Assembly (NCBI RefSeq): GCF_003610255.1
Contig: NZ_RAPS01000001.1
Coordinates: 2,604,001 to 2,668,000 of the forward strand
Origin: Streptomyces sp. TLI_171
GTDB lineage: Bacteria > Actinomycetota > Actinomycetes > Streptomycetales > Streptomycetaceae
Direction: 5' to 3'
Length of the DNA: 64,000 nt
Shown: one piece after another, positions 19,959-29,202 of the stretch
Position numbering within the stretch: position 1 is the stretch's first letter
Layout: each line of letters starts with the position of its first letter
Program-made: the position numbers and the translations under genes
Notes under the pieces: generated by a model
Told to the model about the DNA's origin: nothing
Seen by the model: only the letters and a program-made list of their open reading frames with translations
The model's database searches: none

Positions 19959-20104
19959 GACGCACAGTTTACGGATGCCGGGACCGCGGTTACGAACCGA
20001 TTGTGTCCGGACCACTCGGGCGCGGCGGGAGGGCCTTGCGGTAGCGTGCCCGCATACTCGGCCGGACGTGGCCGGGGGGACGAGCGGCGGGGGAGACGAG
20101 GACC

Positions 20105-21064
20105 ATGTACGGCCAGGGGCAGGGACAGCAGTATCCGCAGGGGCAGCCGCAGCAGCCCTACGGCGCTCCCCCGGCGCAGCCGGGTTACGGCGCGCCCCAG
20201 CCCCCCGCGTACGGTGCGCCCCAGCAGCCCCCGGCCTACGGCGCCCCCCAGCAGCCGGGCCAGCAGCCCGGGTACGGCTACCCCCAGCAGCCCCCGGCCT
20301 ACGGCGCCCCGCAGCAGCCGGGCCAGCAGCCCGGGTACGGCTACCCGCAGCAGCAGCCGGCCGGCCAGCCCCCGCAGCAGTGGGGCGGCGTGCCCCAACA
20401 GCCGGGCTACGGCGGCGGGTTCGCGCAGCCGCCGGCCCCGAGCAAGGGCAAGGGCGGGATCATCGCCCTGGTGGTGGTCGTGGTGGTGGCGCTGGTCGCC
20501 GGCGTCGGCTGGTTCGCGCTGAAGGGCGGCGACAGCGGCTCGGACACCGCGGGCAAGTTCAAGCTGTCCCCGCCGGCGAGCGTCGCCGGGTACACCAAGA
20601 AGGACTCGAAGGAGAAGGGCTCGCTGACCGGCCTGGAGAGCATCGGCACCCTGGAGGGTTCGGTCACCGCGACCTACCAGAAGTCGGTCACCGACGCGGT
20701 CAGCATCAGCGGCAGCTGGGGCAGGATCTCCGACCCGGCCAAGGGCATGGCGGTCGCCACCGACAAGCTGAAGAACGGCGACGACTCGGGATCGGCGGAC
20801 GGCACGGCGGACAAGCCGACCTGGAAGGAGGAGCTCACCTCCTTCGACGCCAAGGACCCCAACGACTCGGGCTCCAAGCTCAGTTGCGGCGTCGCCAAGT
20901 CCGACGACGAGTCGGTGAAGATGGAGATCCCGATCTGCGTCTTCGTCAGCCACTCCACCATCGGCATCGTCGTGCTGGGCTCCGCGAGCGGCAAGGCGGT
21001 CAGCGCCAGCGCGGCCGCGGACAAGGCCCGCCAGTTCCGCGACGCCGCGACCGTCACCAAGTAG
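20105..21064 (+). CDS. Pro/Gln/Gly/Tyr-rich membrane-anchored protein (paralogue 1)
   Basis: This 319-residue protein has a disordered N-terminal tail of about 110 residues made of [10 protein letters not shown] and PGYGY units. A single transmembrane helix (about residues 118-140, [21 protein letters not shown]) and a soluble extracytoplasmic domain of about 180 residues with two Cys follow. The tail should be cytoplasmic. It is closely similar in architecture to the next gene (21108-21911), 43 nt downstream, and the two probably form an operon. Function is unknown; many actinomycete proteins share this layout. ATG 20105 is preceded by GAGGA at close spacing. Confidence 0.85.
   Translation: MYGQGQGQQYPQGQPQQPYGAPPAQPGYGAPQPPAYGAPQQPPAYGAPQQPGQQPGYGYPQQPPAYGAPQQPGQQPGYGYPQQQPAGQPPQQWGGVPQQPGYGGGFAQPPAPSKGKGGIIALVVVVVVALVAGVGWFALKGGDSGSDTAGKFKLSPPASVAGYTKKDSKEKGSLTGLESIGTLEGSVTATYQKSVTDAVSISGSWGRISDPAKGMAVATDKLKNGDDSGSADGTADKPTWKEELTSFDAKDPNDSGSKLSCGVAKSDDESVKMEIPICVFVSHSTIGIVVLGSASGKAVSASAAADKARQFRDAATVTK
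20219..20344 (+). repeat. 63-bp tandem duplication inside the PQGY-rich tail
   Basis: Two adjacent copies (20219-20281 and 20282-20344) encode the same 21-residue unit, beginning [16 protein letters not shown] and ending PGYGY. The copies are almost identical at the nucleotide level, which suggests recent slippage duplication and likely length polymorphism among strains. Confidence 0.85.
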
Positions 21065-21107
21065 ACCCCACACCACCGCAGTTCATTCCGAACGGAGTGC
21101 TTGCCCC

Positions 21108-21911
21108 GTGTCCGACAACCAGTTCGGCCCGCCGCAGCCCGGCTTCGGGCCGCCGCAGCCCGGTGCCCCGATACCGCCGCAGGGCGCACCCGCGCCGCAG
21201 CCCGGCTACGGCTACCCGCAGCAGCAGCCCCAGCAGGCCTGGGGCGGCGGCGCCGTCCCGCCGCAGGAGTTCCCGCCCGGCGCCGGCCCGTACCCGCCCG
21301 GCTACCCCGCTCCGCCGAAGAAGTCCCGCAAGGGCCTGTGGATCACGCTCGGCGTGGTGGCCGCGGTGGTCCTGGGCGGCGCCGGCGTGGTCGGCTACCT
21401 GATCGTGGACACCGCGTCGAAGACCGGCACCCACAAGGTCGTCCTGCCGCAGACCTTCCACGACATGACCAGCGACCCCGAGGACGAGACCACCAAGGCG
21501 CTCTCCACCGGTCTGCAGCGCGGCTTCGAGAACGAGAAGTCCTCCTTCACCCACCCCGAGCCGGTCAGCACCATCTACCGCTCCTCGGACGAGACGAAGA
21601 TGCTGCTGGTCTCCGGCGCGAGCGGCAACGTGCTGCTCCCCTCCCAGGAGGTGGACGCCACCTTCGACAGCTTCACCGCGGCCGGCACCGCGACCGTCTC
21701 CGACCGCAGCGACGTCGACGCCGGCCCGCTGGGCGGCCGGATGTCCTGCGGCTCGATCGACATCAGCGGGCAGGAGGGCGGCATCTGCGTCTGGTCCGAC
21801 AACTCCTCCGTGGTGCTGGTGCTGGAGATCGACGCCGAGAAGACCATCACCAAGCAGCAGGTGGTCGCCGACACCCAGGAGCTGCGCAAGCTCTCCGAGG
21901 TCCCCAAGTAA
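21108..21911 (+). CDS. Pro/Gln/Gly-rich membrane-anchored protein (paralogue 2)
   Basis: This 267-residue protein repeats the layout of its upstream neighbour: a disordered tail (residues 1-70, with FGPPQPG repeats and [12 protein letters not shown]), one transmembrane helix (about residues 77-101, LWITLGVVAAVVLGGAGVVGYLIV) and an extracytoplasmic domain of about 160 residues. That domain shows sequence features shared with paralogue 1 (GRMSCG and GGICVWSDNSSVVLVL compared with KLSCGV and [17 protein letters not shown]), including the two conserved Cys. The GTG start at 21108 has GGAG about 11 nt upstream. Function is unknown. A strong bidirectional terminator follows. Confidence 0.85.
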   Translation: MSDNQFGPPQPGFGPPQPGAPIPPQGAPAPQPGYGYPQQQPQQAWGGGAVPPQEFPPGAGPYPPGYPAPPKKSRKGLWITLGVVAAVVLGGAGVVGYLIVDTASKTGTHKVVLPQTFHDMTSDPEDETTKALSTGLQRGFENEKSSFTHPEPVSTIYRSSDETKMLLVSGASGNVLLPSQEVDATFDSFTAAGTATVSDRSDVDAGPLGGRMSCGSIDISGQEGGICVWSDNSSVVLVLEIDAEKTITKQQVVADTQELRKLSEVPK

Positions 21912-21939
21912 CGCTCGCCGCACAGTAGTTCGGCAACGC

Positions 21940-21973
21940 GAAGGGCCCCGCACCGGTCGGTGCGGGGCCCTTC
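21940..21973. terminator. Bidirectional terminator between paralogue 2 and clpX
   Basis: GAAGGGCCCCGCACCG (21940-21955) and CGGTGCGGGGCCCTTC (21958-21973) form a perfect 16-bp stem with a 2-nt loop between convergent genes. Confidence 0.88.
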
Positions 21974-21990
21974 GTCGACTGCTCGGCGGG

Positions 21991-23277
<1,287 letters not shown>

Positions 23278-23554
23278 GAGGTGCTTCCCCTTCGCCAGGG
23301 GCCCCGCGGGGGTCGGGGCCTGGTGCTGTGAGACCGGCTGCGCCGTCGGCGAGTGGTCTGGTATCCGACGGTACTCTGCCGAGTCGCAGTTTCCGCCGAC
23401 TTCGACCGCTCTGCCGTACGCCCTGGGCGAATTGATACCGAACAGATGCCGTCGCGGGCGCATGGCCCGACTGCCATTGTGCGGGACGGACGCGCCGACC
23501 GGAACGCCCCGGGACGGGGCGTACATCACGTACGCTCCGGCCCGGGGCGGGAGT

Positions 23555-24217
23555 TCAGTCGGTGTAGGAGTTCTTCCGGGTCGAGATGACCTGGTCGATC
23601 AGACCGTACTCGAGCGACTCCTCGGCGGTGAGGATCTTGTCGCGCTCGATGTCCTCGCGGACCTGGTCGACCTCCTTGTTGGAGTGCTTGGCCAGCATGG
23701 TCTCCAGCTGCTCGCGCATCCGGAAGATCTCCTTGGCCTGGATCTCCAGGTCCGACACCTGGCCGCGGCCGGTCTCGGTGTACGGCTGGTGGATCAGCAC
23801 CCGGGCGTTCGGCAGCGCGAGGCGCTTGCCGGGGGTGCCCGCGGCCAGGATCACCGCGGCGGCCGAGGCGGCCTGGCCCATGCAGACGGTCTGGATGTCC
23901 GGCTTCACGAACTGCATGGTGTCGTAGATCGCGGTCAGCGCGGTGAACGAGCCGCCGGGCGAGTTGATGTAGAGCGAGATGTCCCGGTCCGGGTCCATCG
24001 ACTCAAGGCAGATCAGCTGCGCCATGATGTCGTTCGCCGAGACGTCGTCCACCTGCGAGCCGAGGAAGATGATGCGCTCCTCGAACAGCTTGGCGTACGG
24101 GTCGTACTCGCGGATGCCCTGCGAGGTGCGCTCCACGAACCGCGGAACGATGTAGCGCCCCTCGGCGCGCATGTCCTCCAGGCGCGCCTTGGCACCGGAC
24201 AGGCTGGGGATGTTCAT
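23555..24217 (-). CDS. clpP2: ATP-dependent Clp protease proteolytic subunit ClpP2
   Basis: This 220-residue serine protease subunit has the nucleophile in GQAAS (Ser118) and the catalytic His in LIHQP (His143), with [18 protein letters not shown] near the C-terminus. ATG 24217 has GGAGG 10 nt upstream. The frame is open to 24949, but that upstream stretch is clpP1 read out of frame. It lies 44 nt after clpP1, forming the clpP1-clpP2 operon that assembles a mixed tetradecamer in actinomycetes. Confidence 0.96.
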   Translation of the reverse strand: MNIPSLSGAKARLEDMRAEGRYIVPRFVERTSQGIREYDPYAKLFEERIIFLGSQVDDVSANDIMAQLICLESMDPDRDISLYINSPGGSFTALTAIYDTMQFVKPDIQTVCMGQAASAAAVILAAGTPGKRLALPNARVLIHQPYTETGRGQVSDLEIQAKEIFRMREQLETMLAKHSNKEVDQVREDIERDKILTAEESLEYGLIDQVISTRKNSYTD

Positions 24218-24261
24218 GTTTTCTGGTCCTCCGAAGCGTGCGGTCTGGGTTCCGATGCCGG

Positions 24262-24906
24262 TCAGCCGGCGGCGCCGGTGCCGCCGCCGCCCGGGACGTC
24301 CGCGGCGCTGTGCATGATCTCGTCGATCAGGCCGTACGCCTTGGCCTCCTCCGGCGTGAACCAGCGGTCGCGGTCGGAGTCCGCGGTGATCTGGTCGAAG
24401 GACTGGCCGCTGTGCTGGGCGATCAGCTCCGACATCCGCTTCTTGGTGCGCAGCAGCTGCTCGGCCTGGATCCGGATGTCGGTGGCGGAGCCGCCGAGGC
24501 CCGCGGAGGGCTGGTGCATCAGGATGTTGGCGTTCGGCAGCGAGAAGCGCTTGCCCTTCGCGCCCGCGGTCAGCAGGAACTGGCCCATCGACGCCGCCAT
24601 GCCCATCGCGATGGTGACCACGTCGTTCTTGATGTACTGCATGGTGTCGTAGATCGCCATGCCGGCCGAGATCGAGCCGCCCGGGGAGTTGATGTAGAGG
24701 TAGATGTCCTTCTCGGGGTCCGCCGCGAGCAGCAGGAGCTGGGCGGTGATCTTGTTGGCGATGTCGTCGTCGACCTGCTGGCCGAGGAAGATGATGCGCT
24801 CGTTGAGCAGCCGGTTGTAGACCTGGTCGCCCAAGCCGCCGCCCACGTCGCCGCCGGCGGCGTGCGGTGCCATCGGGCCAGGCATCTGCATCTGCGGGAA
24901 CGTCAC
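24262..24906 (-). CDS. clpP1: ATP-dependent Clp protease proteolytic subunit ClpP1
   Basis: This 214-residue subunit has catalytic Ser106 in GMAASMG and His131 in LMHQP. The processing-stage N-terminus is Met/Pro/Gly-rich and the C-terminal tail is Gly-rich. GTG 24906 has AGGTGG 4 nt upstream. The promoter region carries a ClgR-type box about 90 nt from the start, so the operon is probably activated by ClgR, as in S. lividans. Confidence 0.95.
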   Translation of the reverse strand: MTFPQMQMPGPMAPHAAGGDVGGGLGDQVYNRLLNERIIFLGQQVDDDIANKITAQLLLLAADPEKDIYLYINSPGGSISAGMAIYDTMQYIKNDVVTIAMGMAASMGQFLLTAGAKGKRFSLPNANILMHQPSAGLGGSATDIRIQAEQLLRTKKRMSELIAQHSGQSFDQITADSDRDRWFTPEEAKAYGLIDEIMHSAADVPGGGGTGAAG

Positions 24907-24995
24907 TTAGCCACCTGCTCAGTCGATCTGCGTGTGTGTCGCTGTCCACCGACCCTAACGCGCAGGCCCCGCCGCTGAATCCCCCACGCAGAACT

Positions 24996-25009
24996 GTTCG
25001 CTGTGAGCG
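24996..25009 (-). promoter_or_regulatory. ClgR-like operator upstream of clpP1
   Basis: GTTCGC (24996-25001), five bases, then GCG (25007-25009) matches the GTTCGC-N5-GCG pattern reported for the Clp gene regulator ClgR in Streptomyces. It lies in the only promoter region of clpP1. Confidence 0.7.
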
Positions 25010-25030
25010 CAGGGTGAGCAGGCCGGACGC

Positions 25031-25067
25031 GAACGGGCCCGGGCACCGTGGGTGCCCGGGCCCGTTC
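25031..25067 (-). terminator. Terminator of tig
   Basis: Arms GAACGGGCCCGGGCACC (25031-25047) and GGTGCCCGGGCCCGTTC (25051-25067) form a perfect 17-bp stem with a 3-nt loop, 40 nt after the tig stop and upstream of the clpP1 promoter. Confidence 0.88.
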
Positions 25068-25107
25068 CCGGTCTGACGCTCCGTCGGCTACCCGACGGTC
25101 ACGAGGC

Positions 25108-26487
25108 TCAGGCCTCGGTGGACTCCTCGGCGGCGGCCTCGACGGTCTCCGCGGTCTCGTCCTCGTCGTCCTCGAAGGAGACGGTCTCACCGTTGGTGTC
25201 GGTGACCTTGGCGGCCTCGACCACCAGGGCCAGCGCCTTGCCGCGGGCGACCTCGCCGACCAGCAGCTGCACCTGGCCGCCCTGGACGACCTGCTGCGCG
25301 AACTGGTCCGGGGTCAGGCCCGAGCCGGCGGCGCGGCGGATGAGGTGCTCGGTGAGCTCCTCCTGGTTGACGCCCAGCTCCTCGTTCTTGACGATCTGGT
25401 CCAGCACGAACTGGGTCTTGATGCCCTTCTTCGCCTGCTCCTCGGTGTCCTTCTCGTAGTCCTCGCGGGACTTGTCCTGGGACGCCAGGTAGGTGTCGAG
25501 GGTCAGGCCCATCGGCTCCAGCTGGTGGTGCTCGAGGTTGTGCTTGCGGGTGCCGATCTCGTCCGCGAGCAGCTTCTCCGGGTAGTCCATCTCGACCCGG
25601 GTGAGCAGCTCGTCGAGGACCTTCTCCTGGGCCTGGGTGGCCTGGTCGAACTCCTTCATCCGCTCGAGGCGCTTGACGGAGTCGGCGCGGAGCTCCTCGA
25701 TGGTGTCGAACTCGCTCGCCAGCTGCGCGAACTCGTCGTCCAGCTCGGGGAGTTCCTTCTCCTGGACGGTGGTCACGGTGACCGTGACCTCGGAGTCCTG
25801 GCCGACCGCCGTGCCGCCCTTGAGGGTGGTGGTGAAGGTCTTGGACTCGCCGGCCGACAGGCCGATCACGGCCTCGTCGATGCCGTCCAGCAGGCGGCCG
25901 GAGCCGATCTCGTAGCTCACGCCGGTGGCGGTGCCGTCCTCCGGCACCTCACCGTCGACCTTGGCCTCCAGGTCGATCACCACGACGTCGCCCTCGGCGG
26001 CGGCGCGCTCGACGTCCTTCACGGAGCTGAAGCGCTCGCGGAGCTGCTCCAGGGACTTCTCGACGTCCTCGTCGGTGACCTCGATCGGGTCGACCACGAC
26101 GGCGATCTCGGCGAAGTCGGGCAGGGTGACCTCGGGGCGAACATCGACCTCGGCGGTGAACTTCAGGTCACCGCCGTCGGCCAGGTTCTCGACACCCTCG
26201 ATCTCGGTGATGTCGGGCTGGCCCAGCACGTCGATCTGGCCCTCGTCGACGGCCTGCGTGTAGAAGCGCGGAAGCGCGTCGTTGACCGCCTCCTCCAGCA
26301 CCGCGCCCCGGCCGAAGCGCTGGTCGATCACCTTGTTCGGGATCTTGCCCTTGCGGAAGCCCGGAACGGTGACCTGCTGGTTGATCTTCTTGTACGCCGC
26401 GTCGAGGCTGGGCTTGAGCTCCTCGAAGGGCACCTCGACGATAAGTCGAACCCGGGTCGGGTTCAGAGTCTCGACGGCGCTCTTCAC
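25108..26487 (-). CDS. tig: Trigger factor (ribosome-associated chaperone and prolyl isomerase)
   Basis: This 459-residue chaperone binds nascent chains at the ribosome. The N-terminal ribosome-binding domain shows the signature [19 protein letters not shown], the FKBP-type PPIase domain follows ([36 protein letters not shown]), and a helical C-terminal domain ends in an acidic tail. GTG 26487 is chosen for its AGGAG 8 nt upstream and the conserved start [13 protein letters not shown]. It lies directly upstream of clpP1P2-clpX in the same orientation but is separated by a strong terminator. Confidence 0.96.
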   Translation of the reverse strand: MKSAVETLNPTRVRLIVEVPFEELKPSLDAAYKKINQQVTVPGFRKGKIPNKVIDQRFGRGAVLEEAVNDALPRFYTQAVDEGQIDVLGQPDITEIEGVENLADGGDLKFTAEVDVRPEVTLPDFAEIAVVVDPIEVTDEDVEKSLEQLRERFSSVKDVERAAAEGDVVVIDLEAKVDGEVPEDGTATGVSYEIGSGRLLDGIDEAVIGLSAGESKTFTTTLKGGTAVGQDSEVTVTVTTVQEKELPELDDEFAQLASEFDTIEELRADSVKRLERMKEFDQATQAQEKVLDELLTRVEMDYPEKLLADEIGTRKHNLEHHQLEPMGLTLDTYLASQDKSREDYEKDTEEQAKKGIKTQFVLDQIVKNEELGVNQEELTEHLIRRAAGSGLTPDQFAQQVVQGGQVQLLVGEVARGKALALVVEAAKVTDTNGETVSFEDDEDETAETVEAAAEESTEA

Positions 26488-26669
26488 GGTTGGGTCTCCT
26501 AGGGGGCTTGCGGTCAGGGCGATAGGCGGTTGGGGCTGCATTGCTGTCCGTACTACCGCCAGCGATCCATCCTACCGGTACCACGAAAGCGACTGTGCCC
26601 GGGCACCGGGTGCGCGCCCCCTCCAACGACAACAGGGCCCCGCCACCGACGAGACCCTGCCGCACACGG

Positions 26670-26743
26670 TCGGGGTGACCGGATTCGAACCGACGGCCTT
26701 CCGCTCCCAAAGCGGACGCGCTACCAACCTGCGCCACACCCCG
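26670..26743 (-). tRNA. tRNA-Pro (anticodon TGG)
   Basis: The minus strand folds into a full cloverleaf: acceptor stem CGGGGTG/CACCCCG, D-arm GCGC/GCGC, anticodon stem TCCGC/GCGGA with loop TTTGGGA, and T-arm with GTTCGAATC. The discriminator base is A. CCA is not encoded. Confidence 0.95.
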
Positions 26744-26892
26744 TGGTGCCGAGCAGAAGAGTACACGTCGGCCCGGCCCCGACCGGGGCGATATCCGCGA
26801 GCCGACAACCCCGAAGCGGTGTGCATTCCACCGACCCGACCAGGTACGCTAGCCCAGTCCTCGCCACCGCGACGCGGTGCGGGTGCGCCTGC

Positions 26893-26963
26893 GCGGGTGT
26901 AGCTCAATGGTAGAGCCCCAGTCTTCCAAACTGGTCACGCGAGTTCGATTCTCGTCACCCGCT
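26893..26963 (+). tRNA. tRNA-Gly (anticodon TCC)
   Basis: Acceptor stem GCGGGTG/CACCCGC, D-arm region GTAGCTCAATGGTAGAGC, anticodon stem CCAGT/ACTGG with loop CTTCCAA, and T-loop GTTCGATTC make a complete cloverleaf. The discriminator base is T. CCA is not encoded. It is divergent from tRNA-Pro. Confidence 0.95.
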
Positions 26964-26972
26964 CCGTCCGGT

Positions 26973-27008
26973 CAACGGCCCCGACTCCACGACGAGTCGG
27001 GGCCGTTG
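26973..27008 (+). terminator. Terminator after tRNA-Gly
   Basis: CAACGGCCCCGACTC (26973-26987) and GAGTCGGGGCCGTTG (26994-27008) form a perfect 15-bp stem with a 6-nt loop, 9 nt past the tRNA. Confidence 0.85.
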
Positions 27009-27044
27009 GCGTTTCCGCATCCCGTGAGCGGCCCCGGACAGCCC

Positions 27045-27078
27045 GATGGGCCCCGCGCGGCGCTGCGCGGGGCCCATC
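27045..27078 (-). terminator. Terminator of the LysM-M23 gene
   Basis: GATGGGCCCCGCGC (27045-27058) and GCGCGGGGCCCATC (27065-27078) form a perfect 14-bp stem, 21 nt after the stop at 27099. Confidence 0.83.
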
Positions 27079-27098
27079 GAGGGGGTGGTGCGGTCGGG

Positions 27099-28082
27099 TC
27101 AGACGTTGACGCCGTGGGCCGCCAGGTAGGCGACGGGGTCGATGTCGGAGCCGTAGTCCGGGGTGGTGCGGATCTCGAAGTGCAGGTGGGGGCCGGTCAC
27201 GTTGCCGGTGGCGCCGGACAGGCCGATCTGCTGCCCCGCCGTCACGGACTGGCCCGCGGAGACGGAGATCGAGGACAGGTGGGCGTACTGGGCGTACTTG
27301 CCGTCGGCCAGCTTGATGACAACCTGGTTGCCGTAGGCGCCGCCGTTGCCCGCGGAGACCACGGTGCCGGCGGCGATCGCCTTGAGGCTGGTGCCGGTGC
27401 CGACCGGGAAGTCGATGCCGGTGTGGTAGCCGCTGGACCAGTTGGAGCCCGCCACCTTGTAGCCGGTGGTGACGCTGCCCGGGGCGGGCGCGACGTAACC
27501 GGAGGAGGTGGACGCCGAGCCGGTCGACTTGGTGGCGGTCGAGGTGGAGGCCGAGGCCTTCGGGGTCGACTGCTGGGTGGCGGCGGTGCTGCTGGTGGTC
27601 GACTTGGTCGACGCCTTCGGGGCGGCCGCGGCCTTGGTGCTCGCGGCGTCCGAGGACGCGGTCGAGGACTTGGCCGAGGACTGCGCCGGGGCGGCGGCCT
27701 GGCCGTTGACCGTCAGGTGCTGGCCCGGGTAGATCAGGTTCGGGTTGCCGCCGATGACCGAGCGGTTGTCCTGGTACAGCTTCTCCCAGCCGCCGTTGAC
27801 GTCCTGCGCCTTGGCGATCTTGGAGAGGGTGTCGCCGGAGACGACCTTGTACGAGTGCGACCCGGCGGCCTGGCTGCCGGTGTCGGAGGTGGTGTCGGCG
27901 ACGGGGGTGGCGTCGACCGAGACGTTGGCCCACTGGCGGCCGCCGTCCTGGTGGTCGGCGGTGCCGTGCGCGGAGGCGGCGGAGACCGGGAGGCCGATCG
28001 CGGCACCGGCCACGCCGGTGGCGATGGCGATGCGGACGATGGTGGTCATGCGCGGCTTGCGGTGCTTGCCCTGAGCGGACAT
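27099..28082 (-). CDS. Secreted LysM domain M23 metallo-endopeptidase
   Basis: This 327-residue cell-wall hydrolase has a signal peptide (about residues 1-38, basic then hydrophobic, cleaved near SAASA), a LysM peptidoglycan-binding module (about residues 77-125, YKVVSGDTLSKIAKAQ and IYPGQHLTV) and an Ala/Ser/Thr/Lys-rich linker. The C-terminal M23 domain has zinc ligands in GYHTGIDFP and GPHLHFEIR. It should cut peptide cross-links in peptidoglycan. ATG 28082 lies just downstream of a c-di-AMP riboswitch whose 3' end supplies the GGAGAGGA ribosome-binding site. In Streptomyces this riboswitch class controls resuscitation and wall-remodelling hydrolases. Confidence 0.94.
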   Translation of the reverse strand: MSAQGKHRKPRMTTIVRIAIATGVAGAAIGLPVSAASAHGTADHQDGGRQWANVSVDATPVADTTSDTGSQAAGSHSYKVVSGDTLSKIAKAQDVNGGWEKLYQDNRSVIGGNPNLIYPGQHLTVNGQAAAPAQSSAKSSTASSDAASTKAAAAPKASTKSTTSSTAATQQSTPKASASTSTATKSTGSASTSSGYVAPAPGSVTTGYKVAGSNWSSGYHTGIDFPVGTGTSLKAIAAGTVVSAGNGGAYGNQVVIKLADGKYAQYAHLSSISVSAGQSVTAGQQIGLSGATGNVTGPHLHFEIRTTPDYGSDIDPVAYLAAHGVNV

Positions 28083-28091
28083 GAAGCGGTT

Positions 28092-28224
28092 CCTCTCCGA
28101 CGCCTACGAGGTGAGCTGTCGGGTTCGGGCGAGAGTTGCCCGGCCGCGGAAGGCGGCTTCACCCCGAGCCGGTCCCGTGCGTTCCGGGTCCGGCGTACTA
28201 CCTGTGGTTCCCCCGCTCCTGCCG
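28092..28224 (-). ncRNA. ydaO/yuaA-type c-di-AMP riboswitch
   Basis: Read on the minus strand, the leader carries the conserved blocks GCAGGAGCGGGGGAACC, GGGGTGAAGC, GGCCGGGCAACTCTCGCCCG, AACCCGACAGCTCACCTCG and TAGGCGTCGGAGAGGA in the right order and spacing for the ydaO aptamer. The arrangement in front of wall hydrolase genes is known in Streptomyces. The last block overlaps the Shine-Dalgarno, so ligand binding could act on translation as well as transcription. Confidence 0.9.
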
Positions 28225-28610
28225 TGGCGTGGTCTCTGGTCGGAACCGGGCGGCGGCAGGACTAGGCGTTCCGCTCGGTGGCCTGCCCGGTCGATGTCCG
28301 GGCTGCGGAGGAAGCAAAACCCACAGGTCGGGAGGCTGGCAAGCGCCGAAAAGCCCCGTTCCCGGGGTCGGGAAGGGGCTGACGGTCCGCCAGGTCACGC
28401 TCCGCCGACGGCGCGCTGCGTTGCGCGTACGGGATCATGACGGTGTGCCTACGAACCGGACACGGCGGGCGACTTCGGCCACCGTGTGCGGTCGGGCGTG
28501 GACCCGGCGTGACGAATCGGGTGACCCTGGTCACCCGCGGGCAGGCGGAATCGACGGAACGGGAGTCCTTCCCGTCCGTCGTGGGGCGTCCCGGGGGAGC
28601 CGACGGTGCG
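28225..28610. other. Intergenic region upstream of the riboswitch
   Basis: These 386 bases hold no convincing gene. They should include the promoter of the endopeptidase transcript. They also include an imperfect hairpin AGCCCC...GGGGCT at 28352-28380, a perfect inverted repeat CGGGTGACC/GGTCACCCG at 28518-28537 with a 2-nt loop, and the terminator of the 64-residue gene. Confidence 0.5.
28553..28580 (-). terminator. Hairpin after the small membrane protein gene
   Basis: GACGGAACGGGA (28553-28564) pairs with TCCCGTCCGTC (28570-28580), with one bulged base, about 30 nt after the stop at 28611. Confidence 0.55.
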
Positions 28611-28805
28611 TCAACCCGCGATCGAGGCGATGGCCTTGGAGACGGAGTTGAGGAACTGCTGGATGGGGCCGGCCATGGTCGACTGGCTGAGCATGAAGCC
28701 GAACAGGGCGGCGACGATGGCGTGCCCGCTCTTCAGCTGCTTGTTGCGGATGAAGATGGCGACGATGACGCCGAACAGGACAAGCGCGGAGACGGAGAAG
28801 GCCAC
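28611..28805 (-). CDS. Small membrane protein, 64 residues
   Basis: I do not recognise the family. An N-terminal hydrophobic helix (residues 2-19, AFSVSALVLFGVIVAIFI) is followed by a short basic turn (RNKQLKSG), a second hydrophobic segment (about 28-46, HAIVAALFGFMLSQSTMAG) and an amphipathic tail (IQQFLNSVSKAIASI). The two-helix hairpin resembles small holin-like or phage-shock-type proteins only in shape. The GTG start at 28805 has GAGGAAG 9 nt upstream. It lies upstream of the riboswitch-endopeptidase unit in the same orientation, with a hairpin between. Confidence 0.75.
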   Translation of the reverse strand: MAFSVSALVLFGVIVAIFIRNKQLKSGHAIVAALFGFMLSQSTMAGPIQQFLNSVSKAIASIAG

Positions 28806-29202
28806 CGGGACTCACTTCCTCGATTCAAGGCGGGGATTCGGGTTGGAACCGGCGATGGCTCCAGGCGGAAACCGGCCCCTGCCCCCCGTGTCCCCACCAC
28901 TCCATCCGGACTCAGTGTGGTCGCTCGTGCCTACTGCGTAAAGGACTTGCCCAGTTGCCCGGGACCCGAACCGGGGTGGTGGGACTGATTTTCGCCGACC
29001 GCGACGATAGCGGAGGGGTTCTGACGGGGCGTCGGCGGGAGTCGGTCCGCCGCGGCCGCTCCGGCAAACCGCCAGGCAGGCCCGGCATATGTCCATGGCC
29101 CGGGCGGGGCAACGGAATTGGCCGAAGATCAACGTCCGGGTTTGACACTCCGTGGACACCCCTCGCTCACCGGGCCTCCGCATCCGAACCGCGCCGCGGG
29201 CG
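28806..29202. other. Intergenic region between small membrane protein and phosphatase genes
   Basis: These 397 bases contain no ORF I can support and no recognisable RNA family. They must include the promoter of the small membrane protein (minus) and the end of the phosphatase transcript. Confidence 0.4.
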
